From assembly GCF_022539505.1 (NCBI RefSeq), contig NC_061514.1, positions 245,880,124-245,944,123 on the forward strand: 64,000 bases of DNA, written 5' to 3'. Below are positions 11,766 through 23,428 of this stretch, piece by piece (positions within the stretch are counted from its first letter, which is position 1; each line of letters begins with the position of its first letter). The notes beneath the pieces were generated by a model, which saw only the letters and a program-made list of their open reading frames with translations, searched no databases and was not told where the DNA came from. The position numbers were made by a program, and so were the translations under genes. Source of the stretch: Lolium rigidum (lineage: Eukaryota; Streptophyta; Magnoliopsida; Poales; Poaceae).

Positions 11766-12087
11766 AATCAGCGTACCAAGGACTGTCTCGCGAGCTCACC
11801 TTTATTACAGCCAATTGCTCATTTGGAAAACTATCATTAACAGGAACAGGATCATAAGCAATATTTTCCAATCTAGACAAATTATCAGCGACAGGATTAT
11901 CAGCACCCTTCCTATCTACAATATATAAATCAAATTCTTGCAAAAGAAGTACCCATCTAATAAGCCTCGGCTTAGCATCTTTCTTTGTCATAAGGTATCT
12001 AATTACAGCATGATCAGTATGAATCGTAACTTTTGAATCAACAATATAAGATCTAAACTTATCACAAGCAAAGACTACAGCTAACAA
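11692..12087 (-). pseudogene. RNase H domain (element B)
   Basis: The frame begins [19 protein letters not shown] and contains [12 protein letters not shown] and [17 protein letters not shown], typical of the RNase H domain fused to Ty3/gypsy reverse transcriptase. A frame break separates it from the polymerase part ending at 12168, and another from integrase. It removes the RNA template during reverse transcription in intact relatives. Confidence 0.86.
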
Positions 12088-12167
12088 TTCTTTTTCAGTA
12101 GTAGCATAATTTCTTTGAGCAGCATCAAGAGTTTTACTAGCATAATGAATAACATTCAGTTTTTTAT

Positions 12168-12542
12168 CTACTCGTTGTCCAAGAACAAGCGCCTACAAGC
12201 AAAATCACTAGCATCACACATAATTTCAAATGGTAAGTTCCAATCAGGAGGTTCAACTATAGGGGCAGTTGTTAAGGCTTTCTTTAGAGTTTCAAAAGCT
12301 TCCTTACAATCATCATCAAAAACAAAAGGTACATCTTTTTGAAGAAGATTAGTAAGAGGCTTTGAAATTTTGGAGAAATCTTTAATAAACCTCCTATAAA
12401 ACCCAGCATGACCAAGAACACTACGAATACCTTTAACATCCCTAGGATAGGGCATCTTCTCAATGGCTTCAACTTTAGCTCTATCAACTTCAATACCTCT
12501 CTCGGAAATTTTATGTCCCAATACAATTCCTTCATTAACCAT
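12168..12542 (-). pseudogene. Reverse transcriptase C-terminal part (element B), right of the break made by element C
   Basis: After the target duplication the frame reads NEGIVLGHKISERGIEVDR, then RSVLGHAGFYRRFIKDFSKI, the conserved end of gypsy reverse transcriptase, and runs to the start of RNase H (FEIMCDASDFA). It is the direct continuation of the frame cut at 20700. The junction lies within a Cys-His-Phe-Met-Val segment of the thumb region. A frameshift near 12180 ends the frame. Confidence 0.88.
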
Positions 12543-14144
12543 TGATGCGTGTAGCTGACACGTCCGTTGGGAACCCCAAGAGGAAGGTGTGATGCGCACA
12601 GCGGCAAGTTTCCCTCAGTTAGAAACCAAGGTTTAATCGAACTAGTAGGAGTCAAGAAGCACGTTGAAGGTTGATGGCGGCGGGATGTAGTGCGGCGCAA
12701 CACCAGAGATTCCGGCGCCAACGTGGAACCTGCACAACACAACGAAAGTACTTTGCCCCAACGAAACAGTAAGGTTGTCAATCTCACCGGCTTGCTGTAA
12801 CAAAGGATTAACCGTATTGTGTGGAAGATGATTGTTTACAAGAAAACAGTAAAACAAGTATTGCAGCAGATTTGTATTTCAGTATAAATGAATGGACCGG
12901 GGTCCACAGTTCACTAGAGGTGTCTCTCCCATAAGATAAAAGCATGTTGGGTGAACAAATTACAGTCGGGCAATTGACAAATAGAGATGGCATAACAATG
13001 CACATACATGTCATGATAAATATAGTGAGATTTAATTGGGCATTACGACAAAGTACATAGACCGCCATCCAGCATGCATCTATGCCTAAAAAGTCCACCT
13101 TCAGGTTATCATCCGAACCCCTTCCAGGTATTAAGTTGCAAAACAACGAGACAATTGCATTAAGTATGGTGCGTAATGTAATCAACAACTACATCCTTAG
13201 ACATAGCATCAATGTTTTATCCCTAGTGGCAACAAGCACATCCACAACCTTAGAACTTTCACATCCATCGTCCCGCGATTCAATGGAGGCATGAACCCAC
13301 TATCGAGCATAAATACTCCCTCTTGGAGTTAAGAGCAAAAACTTGGCCAGAGCCTCTACTATTAACGGAGAGCATGCAAGATCATAAACAACACATAGGT
13401 AATAACTTGATAATTAACATAACATAGCATTCTCTATCCATCGGATCCCGACAAACACAACATATAGCATTACGAGATAGATGATCTTGATCATGTTAGG
13501 CAGCTCACAAGATCCAACAATGAAGCACAATGAGGAGAAGACAACCATCTAGCTACTGCTATGGACCCATAGTCCAGGGGTGAACTACTCACTCATCACT
13601 CCGGAGGCGACCATGGCGGTGAAGAGTCCTCCGGGAGATGAATCCCCTCTCCGGCAGGGTGCCGGAGGAGATCTCCAGAATCCCCCGAGATGGGATTGGC
13701 GGCGGCGGTGTCTCAGTAAGGTTTTCCGTATCGTGGCTCTCGGTACTGGGGCTTTCGCGACGGAGGCTTTAAGTAGGCGGAAGGGCAACGCGGGGGGCCA
13801 CACGAGGGCCCCACACCATAGGTCGGCGCGGCCAGGTCTTGGGCCGCGCCGCCCTAGTGTGGCGGCGCCTCGTGGCCCCACTTCGACTCCTCTTCAGTCT
13901 TCTGGAAGCTTCGTGGCAAAATAGGACCCTGGGCGTTGATTTCGTCCAATTCCGAGAATATTTCGTTACTAGGATTTCTGAAACCAAAAACAGCAGAAAA
14001 CAAGAATCGGCTCTTCGGCATCTTGTTAATAGGTTAGTTCCGGAAAATGCACGAATATGACATAAAGTGTGCATAAAACATGTAGATATCATCAATAATG
14101 TGGCATGGAACATAAGAAATTATCGATACGTCGGAGACGTATCA
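12543..14144 (-). repeat. 3' LTR of element C
   Basis: 1602 bp, TG...CA. In element orientation it starts with the perfect palindrome GATACGTC-TCC-GACGTATC one base inside the end. It matches 19095-20694 and the solo LTR at 56215-57813. Confidence 0.94.
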
Positions 14145-16733
14145 GCATCCCCAAGCTTAGTTACGCTCGTCCCGAGCGGGTAAAACGATAACAAAGATAA
14201 TTTCTGAAGTGACATGCCATCATAACCTTGATCATACTATTTGTAAACATATGTAATGAATGCAGCGATCAAAACAATGGTAATGACATGAGTAAACAAG
14301 TGAATCATAAAGCAAAGACTTTTCATGAATAGTACTTCAAGACAAGCATCAATAAGTCTTGCATAAGAGTTAACTCATAAAGCAATAAATCAAAGTAAAG
14401 GTATTGAAGCAACACAAAGGAAGATTAAGTTTCAGCGGTTGCTTTCAACTTGTAACATGTATATCTCATGGATAATTGTCAACATAGAGTAATATAACAA
14501 GTGCAATATGCAAGTATGTAGGAATCAATGCACAGTTCACACAAGTGTTTGCTTCTTGAGGTGGAGAGAAATAGGTGAACTGACTCAACATCAAAGTAAA
14601 AAAGAATGGTCCTTCAAAGAGGAAAGCATCGATTGCTATATTTGTGCTAGAGCTTTTATTTTGAAAACATGAAACAATTTTGTCAACGGTAGTAATAAAG
14701 CATATGAGTTATGAAAATTATATCTTACAAGTTGCAAGCCTCATGCATAGTATACTAATAGTGCCCGCACCTTGTCCTAATTAGCTTGGACTACCGGATC
14801 ATCGCAATACACATGTTTTAACCAAGTGTCACAATGGGGTACCTCCATGCCGCCTGTACAAAGGTCTAAGGAGAAAGCTCGCATTTTGGATTTCTCGCTT
14901 TTGATTATTCTCAACTTAGACATCCATACCGGGACAACATGGACAACAGATAATGGACTCCTCTTTAATGCATAAGCATGTGGCAACAATTATTATTCTC
15001 ATATGAGATTGAGGATATATGTCCAAAACTGAAACTTCCACCATGAATCATGGCTTTAGTTAGCGGCCCAATGTTCTTCTCTAACAATATGTATGCTCCA
15101 ACCATTAAGGTGGTAGATCTCTCTTACTTCGGACAAGACGGACATGCATAGCAACTCACATGATATTCAACAAAGAATAGTTGATGGCGTCCCCGAAGCA
15201 TGGTTATCGCACAACAAGCAACTTAATAAGAGATAAAGTGCATAAGTACATATTCAATACCACAATAGTTTTTAAGCTATTTGTCCCATGAGCTATATAT
15301 TGCAAAGGTGAATGATGGAATTTTAAAGGTAGCACTCAAGCAATTTACTTTGGAATGGTGGAGAAATACCATGTAGTAGGTAGGTATGGTGGACACAAAT
15401 GGCATAGTGGTTGGCTCAAGGATTTTGGATGCATGAGAAGTATTCCCTCTCGATACAAGGTTTAGGCTAGCAAGGTTATTTGAAACAAACACAAGGATGA
15501 ACGGTGCAGCAAAACTCACATAAAAGACATATTGTAAACATTATAAGACTCTACACCGTCTTCCTTGTTGTTCAAAACTCAATACTAGAAATTATCTAGA
15601 CTCTAGAGAAACCAAATATGCAAACCAAATTAGCAAGCTCTATGTGTTTCTTCATTAATGGGTGCAAAGTATATGATGCAAGAGCTTAAACATGAGCACA
15701 ACAATTGCCAAGTATCAAATTATCCAAGACATTTTAGAATTACTACATGTAGCATTTTCCAATTCCAACCATATAACAATTTAACGAAGAAGAAACTTCG
15801 CCATGAATACTATGAGTAAAGCCTAAGGACATACTTGTCCATATGCTACAGACGGAGCGTGTCTCTCTCCCATACGAGTGAATGCTAGGATCCATTTTAT
15901 TCAAACAAAACAAAAAACAAAAACAAACCGACGCTCCAAGCAAAGCACATAAGATGTGGCCGAATAAAAATATAGTTTCAGGGGAGGAACCTGATAATGT
16001 TGTCGATGAAGAAGGGGATGCCTTGGGCATCCCCAAGCTTAGACGCTTGAGTCTTCTTAGAATATGCAGGGGTGAACCACCGGGGCATCCCCAAGCTTAG
16101 AGCTTTCATTCTCCTTGATCATATTGTATCATACTCCTCTCTTGATCCTTGAAAACTTCCTCCACACCAAACTCGAAACAACTCATTTGAGGGTTAGTGG
16201 ACAATAAAAATTAACATGTTCAGAGGTGACACAATCATTCTTAACACTTCTGGATATTGCATAAAGCTACTGGACATTAATGGATCAAAGAAATTCATCC
16301 AACATAGCAAAAGAGGCAATGCGAAATAAAAGGCAGAATCTGTCAAAACAGAACAGTCCGTAAAGATGGATTTTATTGAGGCACCAGACTTGCTCAAATG
16401 AAAATTCCCAAATTGAATGAAAGTTGCGTACATATCTGAGGATCACGCACGTAAATTGGCATATTTTTCTGAGCTACCGACAGGGAGGCAGGTCGAAATT
16501 CGTGACAGCAAAGAAATCTGAAACTGCGCAGTAATCCAAATCTAGTATTTACTTTACTATCAAAGACTTTACTTGGCACAACAAAACATAAAACTAAGAT
16601 AAGGAGAGGTTGCTACAGTAGTAAACAACTTCCAAGACTCAAATATAAAACAAAGTACTGTAGTAAAAACATGGGTTGTCTCCCATAAGCGCTTTTCTTT
16701 AACGCCTTTCGCCTAGGCGCAGTAAAGTGTATA
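14145..16733 (-). other. 3' noncoding module of element C, with polypurine tract
   Basis: Collinear with 1146-3665 (A) and 60601-62588 (Z). The presumed polypurine tract CTAAGCTTGGGGATGC (minus strand) lies at 14145-14160 against the LTR. Further copies are at about 16018-16041 and 16085-16101. The hairpin is at 16014-16034. A homologue of the antisense frame of A lies at about 15330-15530 but is broken here by indels. No sense ORF. Confidence 0.75.
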
Positions 16734-17507
16734 TCAAGTATTATCGAGAGATGAAGCATCAACATCATAATTTGTTCTAATAATAGAATCATAAGGTAAC
16801 TTCATTCTCTTTCTAGGGAAGTGTTCCATACCTTTCTTGAGAGGAAATTGATATTTAATATTACCTTCCTTCATATCAATAGTAGCACCAACGGTTCGAA
16901 GAAAAGGTCTTCCCAATATAATGGGGCAAGATGCATTGCATTCAATATCCAAGACAACAAAATCAACGGGGACAAGGTTATTGTTAACCATAATATGAAA
17001 ATTATCAACTCTCCCCAAGGGTTTCTTTTTAGCATTATCAACGAGATTAACATCCAGATAACAATTTTTCAATGGTGGCAAGTCAAGCATATCATAGACT
17101 TTCTTAGACATAACAGAAATACTTGCACCAAGATCACATAAAGCATTACAATCAAAATCTTTGACCCTCATTTTAATGATGGGCTCCCAACCATCTTCTA
17201 GCTTTCTAGGAATAGAAGTTTCAAGTTTTAGTTTCTCTTCTCTAGCTTTTATGAGAGCATTTATAATATGTTTTGTGAAAGCCAAGTTTACAGCGCTAGC
17301 ATTGGGACTCTTAGCAAGTTTTTGTAAGAACTTTATAACTTCAGAGATGTGGCAATCATCAAAATCTAAATCATTACAATCTAAAGCAATGGGATTATCA
17401 TCCCCAAGGTTGGAAAAAATTTCAGCGGTTTTATCACGAAGCGGTTTCAGCAGTTTCGAGTAATTTTGCGCGCTTTGCACTAGGAGTAGAAACATTGCCA
17501 ACACCAA
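16734..17507 (-). pseudogene. Gag C-terminus and aspartic protease of element C
   Basis: A 257-residue frame overlapping the gag frame upstream. It contains the retropepsin signature as found in grass gypsy elements: Asp in NALCDLGASISVMSKKVYDM near residue 130, and the flap/C-terminal motif PIILGRPFLRTVGATIDMK near residue 194. The usual D-[ST]-G triad reads D-L-G here, as in element B (D-I-G), so this looks like a lineage trait and not a defect. After the protease the frame ends (ATTCGTAATAATG-like tail, stop at 16734) and no polymerase follows. It presumably processes gag in intact relatives. The frame difference from gag (overlap 17434-17507) suggests a frameshift mutation or a programmed shift; I cannot tell which. 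Confidence 0.8.
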
Positions 17508-18842
17508 TTATTTTATTATTGATAGTAGGAGGTGCAGCAACATGTGAATCATTAGCATTTCTAGTGGTGGTAATAGTCCAAACTTTAGCTACATTTTTCT
17601 CTTTAGCTAGTTTTTCATTTTCTTCTCTATCCCACCTAGCACGCAGTTCAGCCATTAATCTTATATTCTCATTAATTCTAACTTGGATGGCATTTGCTGT
17701 AGTAACAATTTTATTTTCAATATCCCTATTAGGCATAACTTTCGATTTCAAAAGATCAACATCGGAGGCAAGACTATCAACCTTAGAAGCGAGAATATCA
17801 ATTTTATTGAGCTTTTCCTCAACAGATTTGTTAAAGGCAGTTTGTGTACTAATAAATTCTTTAAGCATAGCTTCAAGTCCAGGGGGTGTATTCCTATTAT
17901 TGTTGTAAGAATTCCCATAAGAATTAGCATAACCGTTACCATTATTATAAGGATATGGCCTATAGTTATTACTAGAATTGTTCCGATAAGCATTGTTGTT
18001 GAAATTATTATTTTTAATGAAGTTTACATCAACATGTTCTTCTTTGGCAACCAATGAAGTTAACGGAACATTATTAGGATCAACATTAGTCCTATCATTC
18101 ACAAGCATAGACATAATAGCATCAATCTTATCATTCAAGGAAGAGGATTCTTCAACAGAATTTACCTTCTTACCTTGTGGAGCTCTTTCCGTGTGCCATT
18201 CGGAGTAATTAACCATCATATTATCAAGAAGCTTTGTAGCCGCCCCCAAGGTGATGGACATAAAGGTACCTCCAGCAGCTGAATCCAATAAATTCCGCGA
18301 AGAAAAATTTAGTCCTGCATAAAAGGTTTGGATGATCATCCAAGTAGTCGATCCATGGGTTGGGCAATTTTTAACCAAAGATTTCATTCTTTCCCAAGCT
18401 TGAGCAACATGTTCATTATCCAATTGTTTAAAATTCATTATGCTACTCCTCAAAGATATAATTTTAGCAGGGGGATAATATCTACCAATAAAAGCATCCT
18501 TGCATTTAGTGCAGGAATCAATACTATTCTTAGGCAGAGATAGCAACCAATCTTTAGCTCTTCCTCTTAATGAGAAAGGAAACAATTTCAATTTAATAAT
18601 ATCACCATGTACATCTTTATACTTTTGCATTTCACACAATTCAACAAAATTATTGAGATGGGCAGCAGCATCATCGTAACTAACACTGAGAAAATTGCTC
18701 TCGCATAACAAGATTCAAGAAAGCGAGTTTAATTTCAAAGAATTCTCGTCGTAGTAGCAGGTGGAGCAATAGGTGTGCATAGGAAATCATTATTATTTGT
18801 GGTTGTGAAGTCACACAACTTAGTATTTTCAGGGGTATTCAT
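17434..18842 (-). pseudogene. Gag gene of element C
   Basis: The likely start is ATG 18842 (MNTPENTKLCDF), but that frame meets a TGA near 18741. The long open frame then runs from 18711 to 17434 (425 residues from the first ATG). It holds the retrotransposon gag capsid domain: KLKLFPFSLRGRAKDWLLSL near residue 40, then AQAWERMKSLVKNCPTHG. A Asn/Tyr-rich linker (about residues 235-275) and a probable coiled coil with repeated Leu/Val spacing (about residues 295-325) follow. No CCHC knuckle is seen. The early stop makes this copy defective. Confidence 0.82.
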
Positions 18843-19066
18843 TTTTGCAGTAATAAATAAAGCAAACTAGATAAAGTAAATGCAAGTAACTAATTTTTTG
18901 TGTTTTTGATATAGCAAACAAGATAGTAAATAAAGTAGAGCTAGCAACTAATTTTTTTGTGTTTTGATATAATGCAGCAAACAAAGTAGTAAATAAAATA
19001 AAGCAAGACAAAAACAAAGTAAAGAGATTGGGAAGTGGAGACTCCCCTTGCAGCCGTGTCTTGATC

Positions 19067-19084
19067 TCCCCGACAACGGCGCCA
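19067..19084 (-). promoter_or_regulatory. Primer binding site of element C (tRNA-Asp)
   Basis: Minus strand reads TGGCGCCGTTGTCGGGGA, pairing with the 3' end of plant tRNA-Asp at 17 of 18 positions; it lies 10 nt inside the 5' LTR. Confidence 0.88.
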
Positions 19085-19094
19085 GAAATTTGCT

Positions 19095-20694
19095 TGATGC
19101 GTGTAGCCGACACGTCCGTTGGGAACCCCAAGAGGAAGGTGTGATGCGCACAGCGGCAAGTTTCCTCAGTTAGAAACCAAGGTTTAATCGAACCGAGTAG
19201 GAGTCAAGAAGCACGTTGAAGGTTGATGGCGGCGGGATGTAGTGCGGCGCAACACCGGAGATTCCGGCGCCAACGTGGAACCCGCACGACACAACCAAAG
19301 TACTTTGCCCCAACGAAACAGTGAGGTTGTCAATCTCACCGGCTTGCTGTAACAAAGGATTAACCGTATTGTGTGGAAGATGATTGTTTGCAAGAAAACA
19401 AGTAAAACAAGTATTGCAGCAGATTTGTATTTCAGTATAAAAGAATGGACCGGGGTCCACAGTTCACTAGAGGTGTCTCTCCCATAAGATAAAAGCATGT
19501 TGGGTGAACAAATTACAGTCGGGCAATTGACAAATAGAGAGGTCATAACAATGCACATACATGTCATGATAAATATAGTGAGATTTAATTGGGCATTACG
19601 ACAAAGTACATAGACCGCCATCCAGCATGCATCTATGCCTAAAAAGTCCACCTTCGAAGTTATCATCCGAACCCCTTCCAAGTATTAAGTTGCAAAACAA
19701 CAGACAATTGCATTAAGTATGGTGCGTAATGTAATCAACAACTACATCCTTAGACATAGCATCAATGTTTTATCCCTAGTGGCAACAAGCACATCCACAA
19801 CCTTAGAACTTTCACGTCACTGTCCCGCATTCAATGGAGGCATGAACCCACTATCGAGCATAAATACTCCCTCTTGGAGTTAAGAGCAAAAACTTGGCCA
19901 GAGCCTCTACTATTAACGGAGAGCATGCAAGATCATAAACAACACATAGGTAATAACTTGATAATTAACATAACATAGCATTCTCTATCCATCGGATCCC
20001 GACAAACACAACATATAGCATTACAGATAGATGATCTTGATCATGTTAGGCAGCTCACAAGATCCAACAATGAAGCACAATGAGGAGAAGACAACCATCT
20101 AGCTACTGCTATGGACCCATAGTCCAGGGGTGAACTACTCACTCATCACTCCGGAGGCGACCATGGCGGTGAAGAGTCCTCCGGGAGATGAATCCCCTCT
20201 CCGGCAGGGTGCCGGAGGAGATCTCCGTAATCCCCCGAGATGGGATTGGCGGCGGCGGCGTCTCGGTAATGTTTTCCGTATCGTGGCTCTCGGTACTCGG
20301 GGGTTTCGCGACGGAGGCTTTAAGTAGGCGGAAGGGCAACGCGGGGGCCACACGAGGGCCCCACACCATAGGTCGGCGCGGCCGGGGCTTGGGCCGCGCC
20401 GCCCTAGTGTGGCGGCGCCTCGTGGCCCCACTTCGACTCCTCTTCGGTCTTCCGGAAGCTTCGTGGCAAAATAGGACCCTAGGCGTTGATTTCGTCCAAT
20501 TCCGAGAATATTTCGTTACTAGGATTTCTGAAACCAAAAACAGCAGAAAACAGCAACTGGCTCTTCGGCATCTTGTTAATAGGTTAGTTCCAGAAAATGC
20601 ACGAATATGACATAAAGTGTGCATAAAACATGTAGATATCATCAATAATGTGGCATGGAACATAAGAAATTATCGATACGTCGGAGACGTATCA
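19095..20694 (-). repeat. 5' LTR of element C
   Basis: 1600 bp, partner of 12543-14144. Followed directly by the target duplication ACCAT. Confidence 0.95.
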
Positions 20695-20699
20695 ACCAT

Positions 20700-20981
20700 A
20701 AAGTGGCATTTCTCCCAATTAAGAACAAGGTTAGTTTCTTCACATCTCTGCAAAACTTTATCAAGGTTCCGCAAGCAATTATCAAAAGAATTTCCATAGA
20801 CGGAAATATCGTCCATGAATACCTCTACAATACTCTCACAAAAGCCATGAAAAATAGCAGACATGCATCTTTGAAAGGTAGCAGGAGCATTACATAAACC
20901 AAAAGGCATACGCCTATAAGCATAAGTTCCATAGGGACAAGTGAAAGTGGTTTTCTCTTGATCTTTAGTTTTAACAAGCAA
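20700..20981 (-). pseudogene. Reverse transcriptase, catalytic part (element B), left of the break made by element C
   Basis: The frame contains TYAYRRMPFGLCNAPATFQR and the catalytic motif FMDDISVYG (a Y-x-D-D variant, F-M-D-D, usual in gypsy elements), then NLVLNWEKCHFMV, where element C interrupts it. The preceding polymerase part is in frame 21912-21004, so a frameshift lies near 20990. Everything in this frame below 20695 is LTR of element C. Confidence 0.9.
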
Positions 20982-21003
20982 TTTGTGAAAACCCGAATAA
21001 CCA

Positions 21004-21912
21004 TCAAGAAAGCAAAAAATGAGTATTTTTAGATAACCTTTCTAACATTTGATCAATAAAAGGCAAAGGGTAATGATCTTTCTTAGTAACCTTATTAACT
21101 TTTCGATAATCAATGCACATTCTATACCCTACAACTACTCTTTGAGGTATAAGCTCATCATTATCATTAGGCACAACAGTCATTCCTCCTTTCTTAGGAA
21201 CACAATGCACAGGACTAACCCATCTACTATCAGCAATAGGATATATAATACCAGCTTCAAGGAGTCTTAATACCTCATTTCTTACCACATCCTTCATCTT
21301 AGGAATTAGACGACGCTGAGGTTCAACAACAGGCTTCGCATCGTCTTCCATATTAATGGCGTGTTGGCAAATAGAGGGAGAAATCCCCTTCAAGTCATCA
21401 AGAGTGTAGCCAATAGCACCTCGGTGTTTCTTCAGTATTTCCAATAACCTTTCTTCTTCAAACTCTGAAAGCTTAGAACTAATAATAACAGGATATATTT
21501 TCTTATCATCAATATGAGCATATTTAAGATTATCGGGCAATGGTTTTAAATCAAAGACAGGATCTTCCTTTGGTGGTGGTGTTGTACCCAGATCTTCCAC
21601 CGGTAAATCATGCTTAAGAATAGGTTGACGAAGGAAAATTTCATCAAGCTCATTTCTTTCTTCCCTAAAAACTTCACTCTCACTATTCTCCAAATGTTGC
21701 TGCAAAGGATTACTAGGAGCAAGAGCAATAGATGCACACTGTTCAACTTTAAAATCACTATTAGGAGAATCAATTTTATAAGGAGTTTTGGTAAATTTAG
21801 AGAAGTTAAACTCATAAGATTCACCAGCAAATTTAGTCAAAATTTTCTCTTTCTTGCAATCTATAATAGCTCCACAAGTATTTAGAAAAGGTCTACCAAA
21901 AATGATAGACAA
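21004..21912 (-). pseudogene. Protease end and reverse transcriptase N-terminal part (element B)
   Basis: The frame opens with the protease C-terminal motif IIFGRPFLNTCGAIIDCKK, has a variable linker, then the reverse transcriptase start: LEAGIIYPIADSRWVSPVHC near residue 218 and YRMCIDYRKVNKVTKKDHYP near residue 265. This spans fingers and the first catalytic Asp region (MCIDYRK). It overlaps the gag-protease frame by 31 bp in another frame, so a shift of one base at about 21900 split the polyprotein. Confidence 0.9.
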
Positions 21913-23312
21913 TATTTACTAGCAGCAGAACCAAGTACCAAAAAGTCAGCAGGATATTTAATCTTACCACATAGAACTTCCACGTCTCGAACAATACCAA
22001 TTGGAGAGATAGTTTCTCTATTAGCCAACCGAATAACCACATCAATATCTTCAAGTTCACAAGAACCAATTTCGTGCATAATCTCCGTGTAAAGCTCATA
22101 AGGGATAGCACTAATACTTGCACCAATATCACATAAACCATAATAACAATGATCACCAATTCTAACAGATAGCATAGGAACACTAGCTTTCCTAGACTTA
22201 TTAGGATGCGAAACAATATTAGAAGCATCTTCACAGAAAATAATATGACCATCTTCTACATTTTCAGTCACAAGATCTTTAACAATTGCAACAACAGGTT
22301 CAACTTTTATTTGTTCTTCAGGTTCTATAGGTTTCTTTTCACTTTTATGAACCGCACTATTTATAACAGAGTACTCCTTCATTTTAGCGGGGAAAGGAGT
22401 TTTTTCAATATAAGCTTCAGGAATAACATGATCAACAGTTTCAACTACAACACATTTATTTATAGATGAATCAATTTTATCTTTATACGGTTCATGATAC
22501 TTATCAAAGTTCTTCTTAGGCAATTCATAATGAGAAGCAAAAGCTTTATAAAGATTTGCAGCAACTTGAGAATCAAGACCATAAGTAGCACTCATATTAC
22601 GAAATTTATCAGTATCCATAAAAGCTTCAATGCATTTATAATCATAATTTATACCTGATTCTCTATCCTTGTCGTTCTCCCATCCTTCAGTATTTTCTTG
22701 GATCCGATTAAGAAGGTCCCTTTTAAACTCTTCCTTGTTGCGTGTAAATGATCCCGAACAAGAAGTATCCAGCAAGGTCTTGTCTTGAAAAGAAAGTCTT
22801 GCATAGAAATTATCAATAATAATATTACCAGGAAGCTCATGAATGGGGCATTTGAGCATTAAAGACTTCAATCTCCCCCACGCTTGGGCAATACTCTCTC
22901 CTTCATGAGGCCAAAAATTATATATGCGATTCCGATCTTTGTGAATCTCACTTGGAGGATAGAACTTAGAATAAAACCGGGGCACAATATCGTTCCATTC
23001 AAGAGAATTCCCATAATCCAGTAATTTATACCAATGCGCCGCTTTACCGGACAACGATACAGAGAATAGTTTCTTCCTCACTTCATCCATAGCAATACCT
23101 GCACACTTGAATAAACCGCATAATTCATGTAAGAACAGTAAATGATCTCCAGGGTGGACAGTTCCATCCCCTGTATAACGGTTATCCACTAAACGTTCAA
23201 TAATTTTCATAGGTATTTTGTATGGTATTTCTTCCTTACCTGGCGCCTCATCCACTACCTTTGCAGTAGTAGTAGATTTCCCAAATAAACACTCAAGAGA
23301 AGATCTCTCCAT
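21882..23312 (-). pseudogene. Gag and protease N-terminal part of element B
   Basis: A 476-residue frame starting about 85 nt from the primer site. It carries the gag capsid domain (KKLFSVSLSGKAAHWYKLLD near residue 85, DRNRIYNFWPHEGESIAQAW near residue 127), a Glu/Lys-rich linker, then the protease active-site segment CYYGLCDIGASISAIPYELY near residue 388. The frame shifts just before the last protease motif, which continues in 21912-21004. No CCHC knuckle is seen. Gag of element A is clearly related. Confidence 0.9.
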
Positions 23313-23398
23313 AATGAATTATAGCAGCAGACAGAAATAAAATCAGCACAAACAGTAGAAATTTCCCTTACCAATTCCACTTACCAATAGCGCTTCAC

Positions 23399-23416
23399 TC
23401 CCCGGCAACGGCGCCG
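23399..23416 (-). promoter_or_regulatory. Primer binding site of element B (tRNA-Asp)
   Basis: Minus strand reads CGGCGCCGTTGCCGGGGA, 17 of 18 bases complementary to the tRNA-Asp 3' end; it lies 12 nt inside the 5' LTR. Confidence 0.88.
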
Positions 23417-23428
23417 TGAAAATAGTCT

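Larger units (their letters stand above)
12543..20694 (-). mobile_element. Element C: gag-protease non-autonomous gypsy retrotransposon nested in B
   Basis: LTRs at 12543-14144 (1602 bp) and 19095-20694 (1600 bp) with perfect 5-bp target duplications ACCAT (12538-12542, 20695-20699). Removing the element and one duplication restores the continuity of the reverse transcriptase of B, so C is younger than B. The 4950-bp internal region encodes gag and an aspartic protease only, followed by a 2.6-kb noncoding 3' module shared with A and Z. No polymerase or integrase is present. The LTRs are very similar with a few indels, suggesting a fairly recent insertion. Confidence 0.95.
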
